The notes below the pieces were generated by a model that saw nothing but the letters and a program-made list of their open reading frames with translations, did not search any database and was not told the origin of the DNA. A DNA stretch of 64,000 nucleotides from assembly GCA_012295275.1 (NCBI GenBank), contig CM022673.1, positions 26,400,761 through 26,464,760 of the forward strand. Direction: 5' to 3'. Position numbers and translations under genes: made by a program. Numbering within the stretch: the stretch's first letter is position 1; the number at the start of each line of letters is the position of its first letter. Below are positions 15,401 to 27,573 of the stretch, piece after piece. Source of the DNA: Chrysomallon squamiferum (taxonomy: Eukaryota; Mollusca; Gastropoda; Neomphalida; Peltospiridae).

Positions 15401-16598
15401 TATGATTTGTTTTTTTTTTTTAATTTGTTAACATATTATAATTCTGTACTGTTTAAGTCTTTGTGATGTCTGTGAATGTATTCTCTGGGTCAGTATAAGT
15501 GATTAAAAACATATTTTTAGATGAAGACTACAGTTTCAACAATGATCAGTGGGATATTCACGTGCTCACTGGTTCACTCAAACTTTTCTTCCGAGAGTTA
15601 CAGGAACCTCTTTTTCCTCAGGCATTATTTGAACTGTTCAAAGAAGCTATATGTGAGTTTCCAGGACTGTAATATAACTTTTTTTTTTTTTTTTTTAATT
15701 ATATCATTTCAGTTGTTGATATTTTTTTATGAAAGGTGTTTGTACGAGCAAGTTGTATTAATTATTCGCAGTGTATCAAAGTCATAATTTGTTTAAATAT
15801 ATTTAATACAATATTAAACAAGATTATTGTAGAAATATTTACACTTAATTTTCTTATTGTTTTTTTAATGTTTTCATTTGTTTTTCTTCTTTCTTTTTTT
15901 TAGGTAAAGAAAAAAATAAGGAAAAGCTCCAAGCTTTTAAAGATCTGATTTCAGGTCTGCCTAAGTACAATTACAGTACTACAAAATTTATGATGCAACA
16001 TTTGAGAAAGTAAGTTTTATTTCTATGTTTTTTTGAGTTTGGTAAGATACTGAAAGTACAAAATTTAATTTTTAATTCAAGTCTTTAAATGTCACATCTG
16101 TATGTGTGTGTGTTTGTGTTTATATAGCTTTTTTTCTCTCTTTTATTGTATTCTGTCCTTATTACTTTAACTGGCTTTATTTACATTATTTTCTTATCTT
16201 ACCATCAGGTATATTATTAAGATAACAACATAAAATGTGTTTAGCAGGTCCATAAAAATAACCATTAAGATTGTGACGACTGAAACCCTATATAAGTAAC
16301 AGAGATAAAACCAACACTGGAATTTGTGTACAATCAGATAAGATCTTTTAAATTGTTTCTGCTCTGATGGTCTTCTTGCTTTCTCGTGTAAAGAAGGGAT
16401 CCAATGTGTTTTTTGTGTTATTACAGGGTTATAGAGAAGAGCCATGAGAACCGAATGCAGACACAGAATGTTGCCATTGTGTTTGGTCCTACCTTGATGT
16501 GGACTGAAGGTGATCCCACTAACATGGCCATCCAGTCGATATACCAGGGAAAAGTTGTCGAGTATGTGCTTCTGGAATATGAACAGCTTTTCAGATAG
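2599..16598 (+). CDS. ARHGAP12/27: Rho GTPase-activating protein, SH3-WW-WW-PH-RhoGAP (ARHGAP12/27 family)
   Basis: This family switches off Rac/Cdc42-type GTPases at membranes and in endocytosis. Exons: 2599-3036, 4961-5191, 5516-5641, 6216-6305, 6868-7041, 7242-7310, 7600-7658, 11663-11849, 12703-12801, 13347-13377, 13627-13854, 14613-14711, 14997-15074, 15521-15652, 15904-16009, 16427-16598. All have GT-AG borders and phases that chain, giving about 772 residues. Domains: SH3 at about 9-65 (VLFDYTY, EWWHV, YVPAQYV); WW1 at about 180-209 (W182, W205, PP); WW2 at about 265-292 (W266, W288), split by an intron just before its first Trp; PH at about 378-491 (KKNWSSYVVL); RhoGAP at about 579-771. 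The RhoGAP arginine finger is present in GLYRISG (about R619), and VAIVFGPTLM is also conserved, so the GAP should be active. The ATG at 2599 precedes the SH3 directly; the upstream in-frame stretch has no ATG. ARHGAP9, 12, 15 and 27 are close relatives, so the exact orthologue is uncertain. Confidence 0.93.
8371..8401 (+). other. Possible 31-nt poison exon in RhoGAP intron 7
   Basis: The sequence has a good acceptor (TTGATTTCAG) and a donor (GTGTAT) around 31 bases. Direct splicing from 7658 to 11663 gives the correct PH-domain sequence (KKVKKNWSS), so this segment is not needed. Its length is not a multiple of three. If included, the next exon would be read as KKLE followed by a stop. It could be a regulated nonsense-decay exon, or chance. 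Confidence 0.2.
12060..12530 (+). mobile_element. Possible decayed LINE 3' end in RhoGAP intron 8
   Basis: This stretch has a more balanced base composition than the surrounding intron. One frame near 12390-12485 reads DELNECWKRNSLAKDKTDKM and then WKQQSEDFVQQ before a stop. That resembles the degenerate C-terminal tail of LINE reverse transcriptases, and a short (GATGAT)n tract follows at about 12508-12522, as is common at LINE ends. Further upstream, around 12081-12329, there is an 82-codon open frame with no recognised domain. No target-site duplication was found. It could be unrelated unique intron sequence. Confidence 0.3.
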
Positions 16599-19007
16599 CC
16601 CAGTTTACTTTGGCCAGAAAACATTCTGGAAATATGGAGATGTAGATTCTGCTGGAAAAAAAAAAAAAAAAAAAAAAAAACTTCTATTTTTTATTATTAT
16701 TTATTTTATTTTTTATTTTTTTATTTTTTGTCCTGAGTCACTAATTGTTAAATAAAAATCTGTTGTTTTCCAAATTTATATTTTAATTCCTTTTCTTAAC
16801 TTTCGCATATTTATACACGAAAAATATATTTGCAGAATGTTTTTTTGTTGGTTTTTTTTTATAAATTTCTTTCTTATATTCTCCACTTATTACTTTAATT
16901 GAGTTCATTAATTTTATTAATTAATTACTGCTACTATTATTTATTTTTTTATCTTATCATCAAACAAATAATCATTATTATTATTTTTTAATTTATGATT
17001 TTTTTCCTATGGGCTTTCATAGGACGTGTACAGTTAATTGCAATTCCATTTCCACAGAAATATCTGAAATGTTGATTGTGATTAATATATTTAATTGTAT
17101 TTAGCATCATTTCTTATATTTTTAAAATGGCTAAAAACAGTACTTCATTCCAAATTATACGTATTTCCATATTCACATATAATAAATAATACTGAATCAG
17201 TTTTATATATATATAATATTCTGTATACAAGATTGAATTTAAGCAAAATGTGTAAAATTTATAAAACAAATTAAACTCCATATATTTTTCTGCATTATTA
17301 TCTTTTTATACATAACAGCACTAACAAAAACTAATAATAACAGAAAAGTTATAACAAACAAATACACACAAAAATTACAGATTATTCTATGCATGAGATT
17401 GTTTTATACATTTATTTGATACTAAAATGTTTATGCTTAATTTAAAGAACTATTTAGAAATCATGAAGTATAAGTTCACATTGTTTTGTTGGGTAGTTTT
17501 TCGAAGCCACTGTGTGCCATCATAAAATGAAATTCACAACTAGTGAAAAATAATCTTTATTTTTATGTCATATATTTATTTATATTATGATGGATAAGGA
17601 TTTTCATTTCATGTGCGACGATATTTCAGGATCCCCAGCTATTTTTAGTACAGTTTTGTACATGGTGGAAATTTTGAATGTCAAAATTGGGGAACACATT
17701 TCAGTTTTATTTTTTTTTTTTTTTTCAAATGAGATTTTTGATTCAGATATATTGTTGAATTTGTTTTATTATGAGAAATTATATCTTTGTTACAGTATTA
17801 ATATATTTTTATATGCAATTTTTCACTAATGTGTACATAAAAGACACACACATTCCAAGAAGATACCAAAAACAGTTCTGTTTGATAGATTTTTGCATGA
17901 TGTAAACTGCTGGGCTGGAATTTTAAATATTGTTAATGTTTTTCATTATTTAATGAAGTATTGTATATGGGTAAATCAAAAAGTAAAGGCAAATTAATGA
18001 AATGAAAATGTACATAAATATTATGTTTTAATATACTACTTTTAATTCTCTCTTTGATTTTGATATAGTCCCTTCACACATAAATTCACAATTTTAAATC
18101 ACGTATTCACAGCAAAATATTTTTCTCTATATGTTTTAATTGTTTTCCAGCACAAATACTGTATTCTATACGAGTATATCTCTTTAAATATTTCTCAGTC
18201 TGTTAGCTGACATTCTTAAACAGTTTCATAGTAACTTCACACATTGAAGAAAATACGCATTCTAACAAGAAATGTTTCTGCTGTATTTAAATCAGTCAAC
18301 CCATTTATTTGACAAGTACAGCTTTTTTTTCTTCTGTGTGAAGCTAATAAAGTTTGACTCCTTAATGATATATAAAAATAAGAAAAAAAAATGAAAGTTT
18401 TTCAGTATTTAACGAGTCAATGGATGGAACTGTTACAGTTATTTGGCTGAAAAACACATTATGACCTTGTTGATTTTTTACTGTTAAACTAAACTTGTTA
18501 AAACTGCCAGCCTGATTGACACTACCTTCACTTTATGGCTTACCCTGGTACATAACAATTTTTTTGCAACATTTAACACAAATTATTGTACTCTCAATAC
18601 TTTGTTACTTTATACCATTACTCTGTACCATTTGTATTTTTTAATTATATGTTATTATATTTGGAATATTCAGTATGTATGTGCGAATGTGTTCTCACAT
18701 GGAAGATTATTTTGATCTATGTTGACTATTTTGATGATTTCTATTAAGCAAATTATATAACTACTGGCATAGTTGATTTATATGGACTTTTTGTTGAAAA
18801 TCTATTGGAAGAAAAATCATCATGTTATCATATCTATATTTTATTCACCGTTATTGCTATCAGGTGCTATATGTACATAAAATTATGCACCCAAATTTCA
18901 TTGTTTTGTTAAACTAATAGATTATTATGCAATTTTCCATTTAATGTTGGACCTGTTTACAACAGTTGTTGTTGTTGCTATGAAGATGATGATGATGATT
19001 GTTATTA

Positions 19008-19045
<38 letters not shown>

Positions 19046-19555
19046 GAGTTGTTAAGTTGTTGGGGATTTTGATACTTAAAAAAAATAAAATTTGTGGATT
19101 TTATTTATTTTTTTATTTGGGAGTGTTTTGCCAGTAATAAATAGAATATAAAAAAAATCAATCAATCAATTTTTTATTAACCTTGTTCAGATTTGTTCTT
19201 TCTATACTTTCACAACATCATATATAATTTATTTTTTCCCCTCACTTTCAGGACCTTAATTAATAAAAGATGAAGGGATTTATACACTGTACATAGATTT
19301 CAACAGCATTTTATATTCTTAAAATAAAATAACAATACAAATTATATGCACCTGCATTTATGCACAGTTTTGAAATATGTGTATATGACTAACTGTATTG
19401 AGATCAGCAGATGATCGTTTTCATCATGTATTTTGTATCATAATTTTTTTTTTTTAAATTAATATTTTGTGCCAAATGTTTTGTATCTGATTCAAGAAAT
19501 AAATAAATAAATAAATACTTAAAGATAATTTGCCCTGAGATGACTAAATTTTTCT

Positions 19556-19588
<33 letters not shown>

Positions 19589-21690
19589 CCAAGAGGGTAA
19601 TTTTTAGACAATAACAAATTGTAAATTAAACTAGTCCTTTTCTGTTGTTGTTTGTTTTAGCCTGGCATTGAACACACACACTAGCAAAATCTTCCAATCA
19701 CCATTTTCAAAGCTTATACAAAATTAGACAACGAAATTGTTTATGTTTTATGTTATTATTTTATGAAATTACATTTACTTAAAATCAGTTAAAAGAAATA
19801 ACATTCCCATCAAATCTGGGGGTAGAATTTAACACTCATCTTGTTAGTGATTCAATTTAAAAGAAAACTGATTCGCACACATTTTTAGTTTCTCCATGTT
19901 TCACTGTATATACTTGACTAATAAATGTGACTGTTACTAGATTTTTGTTTTGTTTACTTTTTCTTTCTTTCTCTGCTTATTAAGTATATCTGTTTTCACA
20001 ACACATCAAAGAAATAAAGATGTAGTGGATAATGGAGGGGAAAAAATCCGTATAATAAAAATGTCTGATAACTAACTGGATTCTAAACCGTTCTTATGTG
20101 ATATGGTAGAGAATTCATATTACCATTATTAATTTATTATTTTTGCCATTAAAGCATCATGGAAATTATATATATCGTACGTGTATTTTTAAAGAAAAGA
20201 CAATATTTCATAAATCTTGTTGTAGTTTTATAATTATATGTAACAAAATGTTACATATTTTGTTCTTATCCTTTAAAAATAAAATTAAATACTGTACAGT
20301 TCTGTCTAAACCAGATGCACCAGTACAGTCGAAAATATTTTTATGTCGTAGTACCGATACAGTTGATGCCATTAAGAGTTATGGTTCTTGTAATAATTAT
20401 TTTTATAGTAAATTGTATTTGACGTTAATAAAACGTGAAATGATGTTATTATCCAATTTCAAAGACTGAACTTATTTTAATTAATTTAACGTTATATTTT
20501 AATGTGGGTTCGATACAATTCTACTTTTCTTTCTCTCTCTCGATTTTTTTTTTTTTTTTTTTGCGTACTTGACTATGAAGTATCGGGTTGGATTGGCCTA
20601 TTTGATATATAAAAAGTAAATAAATCATTAAAAAGGTATAGAGACAGATGGTCATATGCGATCAGTTTACTTAATGCAGCGACATTCCTTAATAAATAAT
20701 CAAAGCTTACTGTTAACGTATTCTTTAATTAGGCCAGGCTGTTGACTTCGGAGTTATTATTATAATGTCCAAATAATCGTAAATATGCATAAGAAAAATG
20801 TACGTAGTACCGCCCAATTGAAGTTAAAACAAAAATTGACCTTCAGACAGTTTGCTTCTGTGGATACTTAATTTCTGTCGTTCAGTAAATGATTTCACTT
20901 GCGAGTTTTACAGTCGAAAGCAGTTTTATCGCCCGCGATTTCCGGGTGTTTAAATATTTCCTTATTACAGTCGTGAGCTTGTCTTCTTTATTTATATACG
21001 TCACACTATTTGATGTAAAACTATAAATATGTCATATAATTTTCCCATTTAAAATTAATACTGTATTGTGACAATTCAATTCTCAGCTAATTTCAATTGT
21101 TCATTTAGATTTATAAATTTTGTTTTCATCATTGTTTATACTGATTAATAAGCGACATCAGCATAATTATTGTCTGGCACTTCCAAAACGTATACAGTGA
21201 AACAAACAAACAAACAAACAAACAAACAAATAAATAAATAAATAACTAGTAACACATACACAGGCACATACGGCAAATAGATATTTGCCCGACATTTGCC
21301 CGAGTCTATTATTTAAGTCCTATACAACGGACTTCCGCATCTTAATAACAAATAAACTTATTCCACAATAAAACCTTAAAACACCCGTAAGGAAGTAGAA
21401 GCTGTAACATGTACGCGCACGCACAGACGCGAACAATAAACAAATACACGAGACTGAACAAGAACGAAATAAAAGCTCGTTTGTATGATACTGAAATACG
21501 TATAATACACACATTATTGATCGAATTGTGGCCAAACCGTTAGAGCGTTTAAACAGGTGACATTGTGAACTCTGTGAACTTTGTCATGCACAGACGATTT
21601 AGTGGACAGAGAAATGACAAGTAGTTTTATGCAGGTAAATTCTCATATATTCCTATCACGTGTAACAGACTGGAGAATTACTGACTAACG
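16599..21690. other. RhoGAP 3' UTR and AT-rich spacer
   Basis: An AATAAA lies at 16751-16756, about 150 bases after the RhoGAP stop, just past a poly-A/poly-T block at 16656-16730. Another AATAAA cluster at about 19499-19516 could end a longer transcript. Microsatellites: (TTA)n near 19008-19046, poly-T at 19560-19588, poly-T at 20546-20562, and (AAAC)n then (AAAT)n at 21203-21244. A 108-codon open frame at 20143-20469 has no domain and AT-driven composition. I see no gene here. Confidence 0.6.
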
Positions 21691-21698
21691 CGTCAAAC

Positions 21699-21746
21699 TT
21701 GCATCACACCTGAAGACGTCAAAAATATTGACCCATCGTTGCATCA
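21699..21746 (+). promoter_or_regulatory. Paired TTGCATCA motifs (ATF4/C-EBP amino-acid response elements) upstream of ASNS
   Basis: TTGCATCA occurs at 21699-21706 and again at 21739-21746, 40 bases apart. This is the core CARE/AARE sequence (reverse complement TGATGCAA) bound by ATF4-C/EBP heterodimers during amino-acid starvation. A CRE-like GACGTCA lies between them at 21716-21722. The motifs sit about 60-105 bases upstream of the donor that appears to end the untranslated first exon, so they are in promoter position. Vertebrate ASNS is a classic ATF4 target through such an element. Function here is inferred from sequence and position. Confidence 0.65.
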
Positions 21747-21749
21747 TTG

Positions 21750-21804
21750 TCGTCAATAAAAGTTGCTACCAAAAACTTTGTAAACTGTGTTTTGAAAGTC
21801 AGAG
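21750..21804 (+). other. ASNS: Probable untranslated first exon of ASNS
   Basis: AGAG|GTAAGT at 21801-21810 is a strong 5' splice site. The matching acceptor TTTTTCAAACAG ends at 22526, eight bases before the ASNS start codon. The upstream edge is a guess placed just downstream of the CARE motifs; no TATA box is obvious. Confidence 0.5.
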
Positions 21805-22534
21805 GTAAGTTCTAACAGTTTCCAACATTCCAACTATTTCTTTTACTGTTTATTTATTCATTCATTCATTCATTTATCTAAAATACTGTATTATCACATT
21901 TATAAACAAATATCTTATTATCTTAATGCTAACAAAAATATGTGAGTTACCAAATTTTAGTTACATATTTTACTGTTAGCATTTTCTGTCAATAGATGCT
22001 TTGTGAAATAGATGACATCTGGATTAGCAAAGCTAAGAACAGATTTATTAGCCACAAAATATTTAAATGACATTTTTGTTGTATCATTTATGAAAATTAT
22101 TTTTTCAGTAAAAATTTTAATGACAAAACTGTAAAATATCTTCATGAAATCTCTATGCATTTTTATTTCCATTTAAAAAAAAGAAAAAAAAGATTACATA
22201 ATAAAACTAAAAAAAAAACTGCTGTAATAATCTAGAATACTGAATAATAATAATAATTATAGATAAAAGTTTAGTTAAGTCAGCTAACTTCTGAAATTGT
22301 GAGATTTCTTGTTCATGTTGAATTTTTTTTTTTATTATTATTCATTTTTATTTTATTAAATAACTAGTGTAACTGCAATATAAAAAGCAAATTAGCAACA
22401 AATAAAAGTATTACAGTGAATTAATGATAAATTCTTAATTATTTATATATATATATATATAAATTTTGATTGTGCTGAAATACAAATAGTAAAGTCTTTG
22501 AAACCACTGTGTTATTTTTCAAACAGTCTACATC

Positions 22535-25210
22535 ATGTGTGGTATATGGGCTGTCTTTGGAAGTGAGGAAGATGTGTCAGTGCAGTGCAGTGCAGTGCAC
22601 ACAATCACCCACCGAGGGCCTGACGCCTTCAGAATTGAGAATATCAACCACTTTCGCAACTGTTGTCTGGGTTTCCATCGACTGGCCATTGTTGATGACA
22701 TCAGAGGAATGCAGCCAATGAGGTTGTTCACACACCCCATATTTGGCTGATTTACAATGGAGAAATTTATAACCATAAATCTGTAAGTAAATAAAATAAT
22801 AAAGAAACGTACAGATAAAAAAAAACAGAAATCTTATTTAATGACAGTGATGATAAAAATTTCAGTAAAATGATATATAAAAGTCATGTTAGTTTAGTTA
22901 ATATTTTAATTTTAATCTTTTTTTTTTTTTCACTCAATGAAGCTGACACAGGAATTTAACCTTGATGTTAGTACTGAATGTGATGGAGAACCAATAATTC
23001 ATCTGTATGACAAATTCGGTGCAGAGTTTGCTGCGAATCATCTCGATGGAGTCTTCAGCTTCTGTCTTCTTGACACGAAGAAGAGAAAGGTTGTTCTTGG
23101 GCGAGACACCTTTGGAGTTCGACCAATGTTTAAACTTTTGACACAGAAAGGTTTCTTGGCTGTGTGTTCAGAAGCTAAAGGTTTGATTTTGTATTAAACA
23201 TTTTTGATTAGCAATTAATTATTATAAATTAAAAAAAAAGAAAAAAGAAATACATGATGGTTATTTTAGCACCATTTAACCTCATTAACTTATATAATAA
23301 CAGCAGTGGCATAACTTTTTAAAACATGATTTGAATATGTTTTCCTGTTTGAAATTCTTTTATTTAAATTCACAGGTTTATTTGGACTTAGCCACTGTTT
23401 TGCTGACAGTGATGCTGATATTCAGCCATTTGCTCCTGGACATGTAGAGGTATACGACCTTGACGCTTCAGGATTTGCACATTTTAGTGAAAGAACAAGG
23501 TTTCACAAGATTGGGATGGAACCAGTCTACAAGACCATGTGTCAAACAAACAGTAAGATAATTGCATAAGTTAGACAAAATTAATTAAAACTATTTATTT
23601 GCAGAAATTTGCTGAAATTGTACTTCAAAAGAAAGTTTAAAATTACCCCACACAAAACAAAAATAATGTAATAATTAATATTTCTGAATAATTTGCAGCA
23701 GATATATCCAGTTTAGTTATCCATAATTCTTTAATTACTTACATTTATTTATCAAATGAGATGGGATTATTAAACTGTAAAATATTTCATTGTTATTTTG
23801 TTGGGTTTAAAAATGATCACTGACCTCTGTTGGTCATGTGAACTTTTAAAGTCTTTGCTTTTAAAATGGTGCAAACTGTAGGTTTTGGCATTTGGTTACA
23901 AGGAGTTCCAGGATCAAAACTCAGTGTTTGCAAGAGAAAATGCCATTCCAGCAAATTCCCCATAACTTGTGTTCTTTTTTAAAGGTAAGAGTATGGTGGG
24001 TGCCCTGTTTGGAAGAAAATGCTTTAAAAGACTGGATACTCCTAACTGATAAAAGCAGTAGTACATAAAATGATAACAGCTGGTTTAGGTGGATTTTTTA
24101 CATCTGGCTTAGGCACTTAATATATGGTTGATGCTTGTTAAGAGTTTAAAGATGTTAAAGAAATATTAATTTGTTTTAGGTGATGACATTAAAAAAAATG
24201 TTGTGGCATGTCTTGAGGCTGCAGTAGAAAAACGCATGATGGCTGACAGAAGAATAGGTTGTATGTTGTCAGGTATGTATGTATGTGTGTGTCTGTGTGT
24301 GTGTCATTTTACAATTCATATTTCTGATTTGTTTTAATAAAAGGAATTAAATTCTTACTCTTTTAATGTCAATGATTTTGTTTTTTAATTTTTTTTATTT
24401 ATCTGTTTATCAATTATTACTGAAGATGAAAAACAATTATTAACATATAACCTTAGCTTTAATGAAAAGTTTATGAAATGGTTTATACTGTTATAGAAGT
24501 TTCTTATTAATGTTTATTTCAATATATTGTGTTAACTTTACATGTTCATTTTTATCAAACTTTTCGGGTATCAAGAATATTTATTTAATGATTATTATTT
24601 TTACTATTACTACTAATGCTTCTGCTCCTGTTACTTGTTTTGTTGTTGCAGTAATTTATTTATTTTATTTTTATTTTTATTTTTATTATATTTTTTTTAA
24701 TTATTTTTATTTTTATTTACTTTTAATTTAATCTTAATTATTTTTTTAATTATTACCTCAGTTATTATTATTATGTTTATTTTTCCAGGTGGTCTTGATT
24801 CAAGTCTAATTACAGCCATAGTGGTGAAAAAGGCTGCAGAAATGAATCTTCCATATCCAATTCAAACATTTTCTATTGGTATGGAGGGAAGCACAGACAT
24901 AATTGCAGCAAGAAAAGTAAAACTTTTATTACATCTTTCAGAAACATTACTTTAGAATAATTACTTACTTAAGTTTCTGAAGTTGTGTTTCATGATTTTT
25001 TCTGAAATTATGGGTTGTCTAAAGACAGTAAAGATTGCTTTATTTTGACTTACAGAAATATCTGAATTCCACTGTTGCTGTTCAAATATGTTTTTATTAT
25101 ATATGAATTAGGTTTAAGACATACTCAAACAGTTTTTTTTAACTTTTAATTTATTTTTCTTTATATCTGTATTATTATTATTATTTTTCTATGATTATTA
25201 TTATTATTAA

Positions 25211-25253
<43 letters not shown>

Positions 25254-27573
25254 TACTAATTATTTACTAATTATTTATTATTTTTAAATTAATTATATAA
25301 TTCTTATTCATCATTTTTATTTGTGTTGTTTCTTCACTAGTGTTTTTTTTATTATATAAATTTAAATAAATTTAATTTTCAGGTTGCTAAGTGTTTAGGA
25401 ACAGAACACCATGAGGTGTTTTTCACTGAAGAAGAAGGAATTGAAGCCATTGATAAGGTTATTTATCATCTAGAGAGCTATGATATAACCACCATTAGGG
25501 CATCTGTAGGTATGAAAAAAAATAATAGTCAAAATAATAATAATCAAAAAAAATTATTAACGTTTAGAAATAGAATATATTTTTTCAACGATTGTAGACA
25601 AATATGTTGAAGGAATGAAACATTTAATGCACTACGGTCCTTAATTGTTTTGATAAGTTTTAACACAATTATTGTTCCTTTAAAAAAGATGCTTGCAACA
25701 AAGAATGCTGCTATCAGTCATGGTGTTAGTATAGATTTTTAAATAATACACATGATGTCTCATCTCCTATCATAATCAATTCATGTTTCAGGTATGTACT
25801 TGCTGAGCAAATACATTAGCACAAAGACCAACACAGTGGTCATTTTCTCAGGGGAAGGGGCAGATGAAGTTGCTCAAGGTTACATTTACTTCCACAGCGC
25901 ACCAACTCCATCAGCAGCTGATGATGAAAGTCACAGACTTCTACAAGATCTGTACACGTTTGATGTGTTGAGAGGAGACAGAACAACTGCAGCATTTGGG
26001 CAAGTTTTGAACAAATCACTGCACATCACACGTTTTTGTATTTTCTAGATCTTTAAGATCACATTGAACAAATCACTGCACATCACACATTTTTGTATTT
26101 TCTAGATCTTTAAGATCACACGGAACAAATCACTGCTCTTTTCACATTTTTGTATTTTCTAGATCTTTAAGATCACATTGAACAAATCACTGCATATCAC
26201 ACGTTTTTGTATTTTCTAGATCTTTAAGGTCACACTGAACAAATCACTGCACATCACACATTTTTGTATTTTCTAGATCTTTAAGATCACACTGAACAAA
26301 TCACTGCACTTCATACATTTGTATATTTTCAGCATCTTTAAGATTATATTGCTTGATAAGTTTAATTTCAAACCCCAGATCTCCATTAATTTTAGTAAAA
26401 TGAATCTATTTTGCATTATTCCATAAAGTTAAAAGTTTCAGATACAGAGCATACAGTGAGATAAACTATGAAATATTTTTAAAAGAAATCATTTGATATC
26501 TGAAAGCAGAATCCAATAAATCACGTTTTGGTTTGGAAAATATATTTGTATCTCAAAGAGCAAAGATGGCACTTGAAACAGAATTGATATCTATTAAATA
26601 TGTTATGTTCACTTTATTACCATATGTTATGTTAATATTAATAATTACCACAAAATTGTATATCTATTTTTAAAAATGGAAATTATTATTATTATTATTG
26701 AATAACAAATAAAATGCTGGATTATACAAAATCCATTTCTGGTACATCTGAAGTAGAAGACATCTGAGTTATATTTGGTATAGATCAGCTATTGTTTTAA
26801 TTAAAATAATACAATACATTTATTATTACAAAATGTTATATTTTTTAAAATATCCAGAATATATTTTTCTCTCTGTTATTGTTTTCATTTAGTTTAGAGA
26901 TAAGAGTACCATTCCTGGATCATCAGTTCACCAGCTATTATCTGTCAATTCCTGAAGCTATGAGATTGCCTCAGAAAGGCATAGAAAAATATCTGCTACG
27001 CTCTGCTTTTGACAACAGTGATCTTCTTCCAAAGGACATTTTATGGAGGCCTAAAGAAGCCTTTAGTGATGGAGTATCCTCCATAAAAAGATCCTGGCAT
27101 GATGTCATTCAAGAACATTTTGATCAAAAGGTAACAATTGGTTTGTAATTGCAATATTCAGTTCAAAATGAACCAATGTTTATTAACCTAACATACAGGT
27201 TCTGGCTAATGATTATAAAACTTTGCATATTATACCTAGGTGATTAGAAGTTTAAGATATTCAGATCTGAATTGTTGCTCAATTATTCCAATTCTTTGTT
27301 TTTGTGAAGGTATGAATAATAATGATGATGTGATGCTAATAGAAACAATAATGATACTGTTTCAAAACTTTTCAGATTAACAATGATGAATTGGGACAAG
27401 CATCTTCCCTATTTTCACACAACACACCAAGAACAAAAGAAGCATTATATTACAGGAAGACATTTGAGAAATACTATCCAGGAAAATCATACTGGATTCC
27501 ATATTTCTGGATGCCAAAATGGTCCAAATCAGATGATCCTTCTGCAAGATCTTTAAAATATTACAAGCAATGA
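22535..27573 (+). CDS. ASNS: Asparagine synthetase (glutamine-hydrolysing)
   Basis: The enzyme makes asparagine from aspartate, glutamine and ATP in the cytosol. Coding exons: 22535-22782, 22943-23180, 23376-23552, 24180-24272, 24789-24916, 25383-25509, 25792-25999, 26893-27130, 27376-27573. The product is about 551 residues; the human protein has 561. Cys2, the glutaminase nucleophile, follows the start ([10 protein letters not shown]). RGPDAF, NGEIYNH and GRDTFGVRP belong to the N-terminal class II amidotransferase domain. The synthetase PP-loop SGGLDSS is at about 252-258, and [17 protein letters not shown] and [10 protein letters not shown] follow. The end, [20 protein letters not shown], is the family C-terminus. 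Oddities: a one-base deficit near the C4 run at 22735-22738 breaks the frame (stop at 22748-22750), although the correct frame resumes as [12 protein letters not shown] and downstream phase fits one added base; and intron 7 starts with GC (26000-26001). AATAAA lies at 27599-27604. Confidence 0.96.
22735..22750 (+). other. ASNS: Frame break in ASNS first coding exon
   Basis: Reading from the ATG, the frame ends at TGA 22748-22750. The conserved [12 protein letters not shown] is in the next frame from about 22743. The interval between MQP and the conserved Trp is eight codons plus two bases, whereas human ASNS has nine codons, so one base is missing. A CCCC run at 22735-22738 is the likely place. 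Exon 1 is 248 bases long, and one more gives a whole number of codons that joins exon 2 in phase. Confidence 0.8.
26007..26345 (+). repeat. 57-bp minisatellite, six copies, in ASNS intron 7
   Basis: Units start at 26007, 26064, 26121, 26178, 26235 and 26292, an exact 57-base spacing. Each contains GAACAAATCACTGC, TTTTTGTATTTTC and CTAGATCTTTAAGATCACA. The copies differ by a few substitutions, most in the third and last. The array begins seven bases after the GC splice donor. Confidence 0.95.

Noticed and set aside
20143-20469. 108-codon open frame in the RhoGAP-ASNS spacer
   Set aside because: It shows no domain, no biased codon use and no splice context, and it is consistent with a chance open frame.
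20504-20516. GGGTTCGATAC resembling a tRNA B box
   Set aside because: There is no A box and no cloverleaf upstream in the AT-rich sequence.
22509-22776. Overlapping open frames on both strands across the ASNS first coding exon
   Set aside because: They are shadows of the real ASNS frame, which alone matches the family.
26007-26345. Regularly spaced repeats resembling a CRISPR array
   Set aside because: The units are continuous 57-base tandem copies without unique spacers, inside an animal intron.
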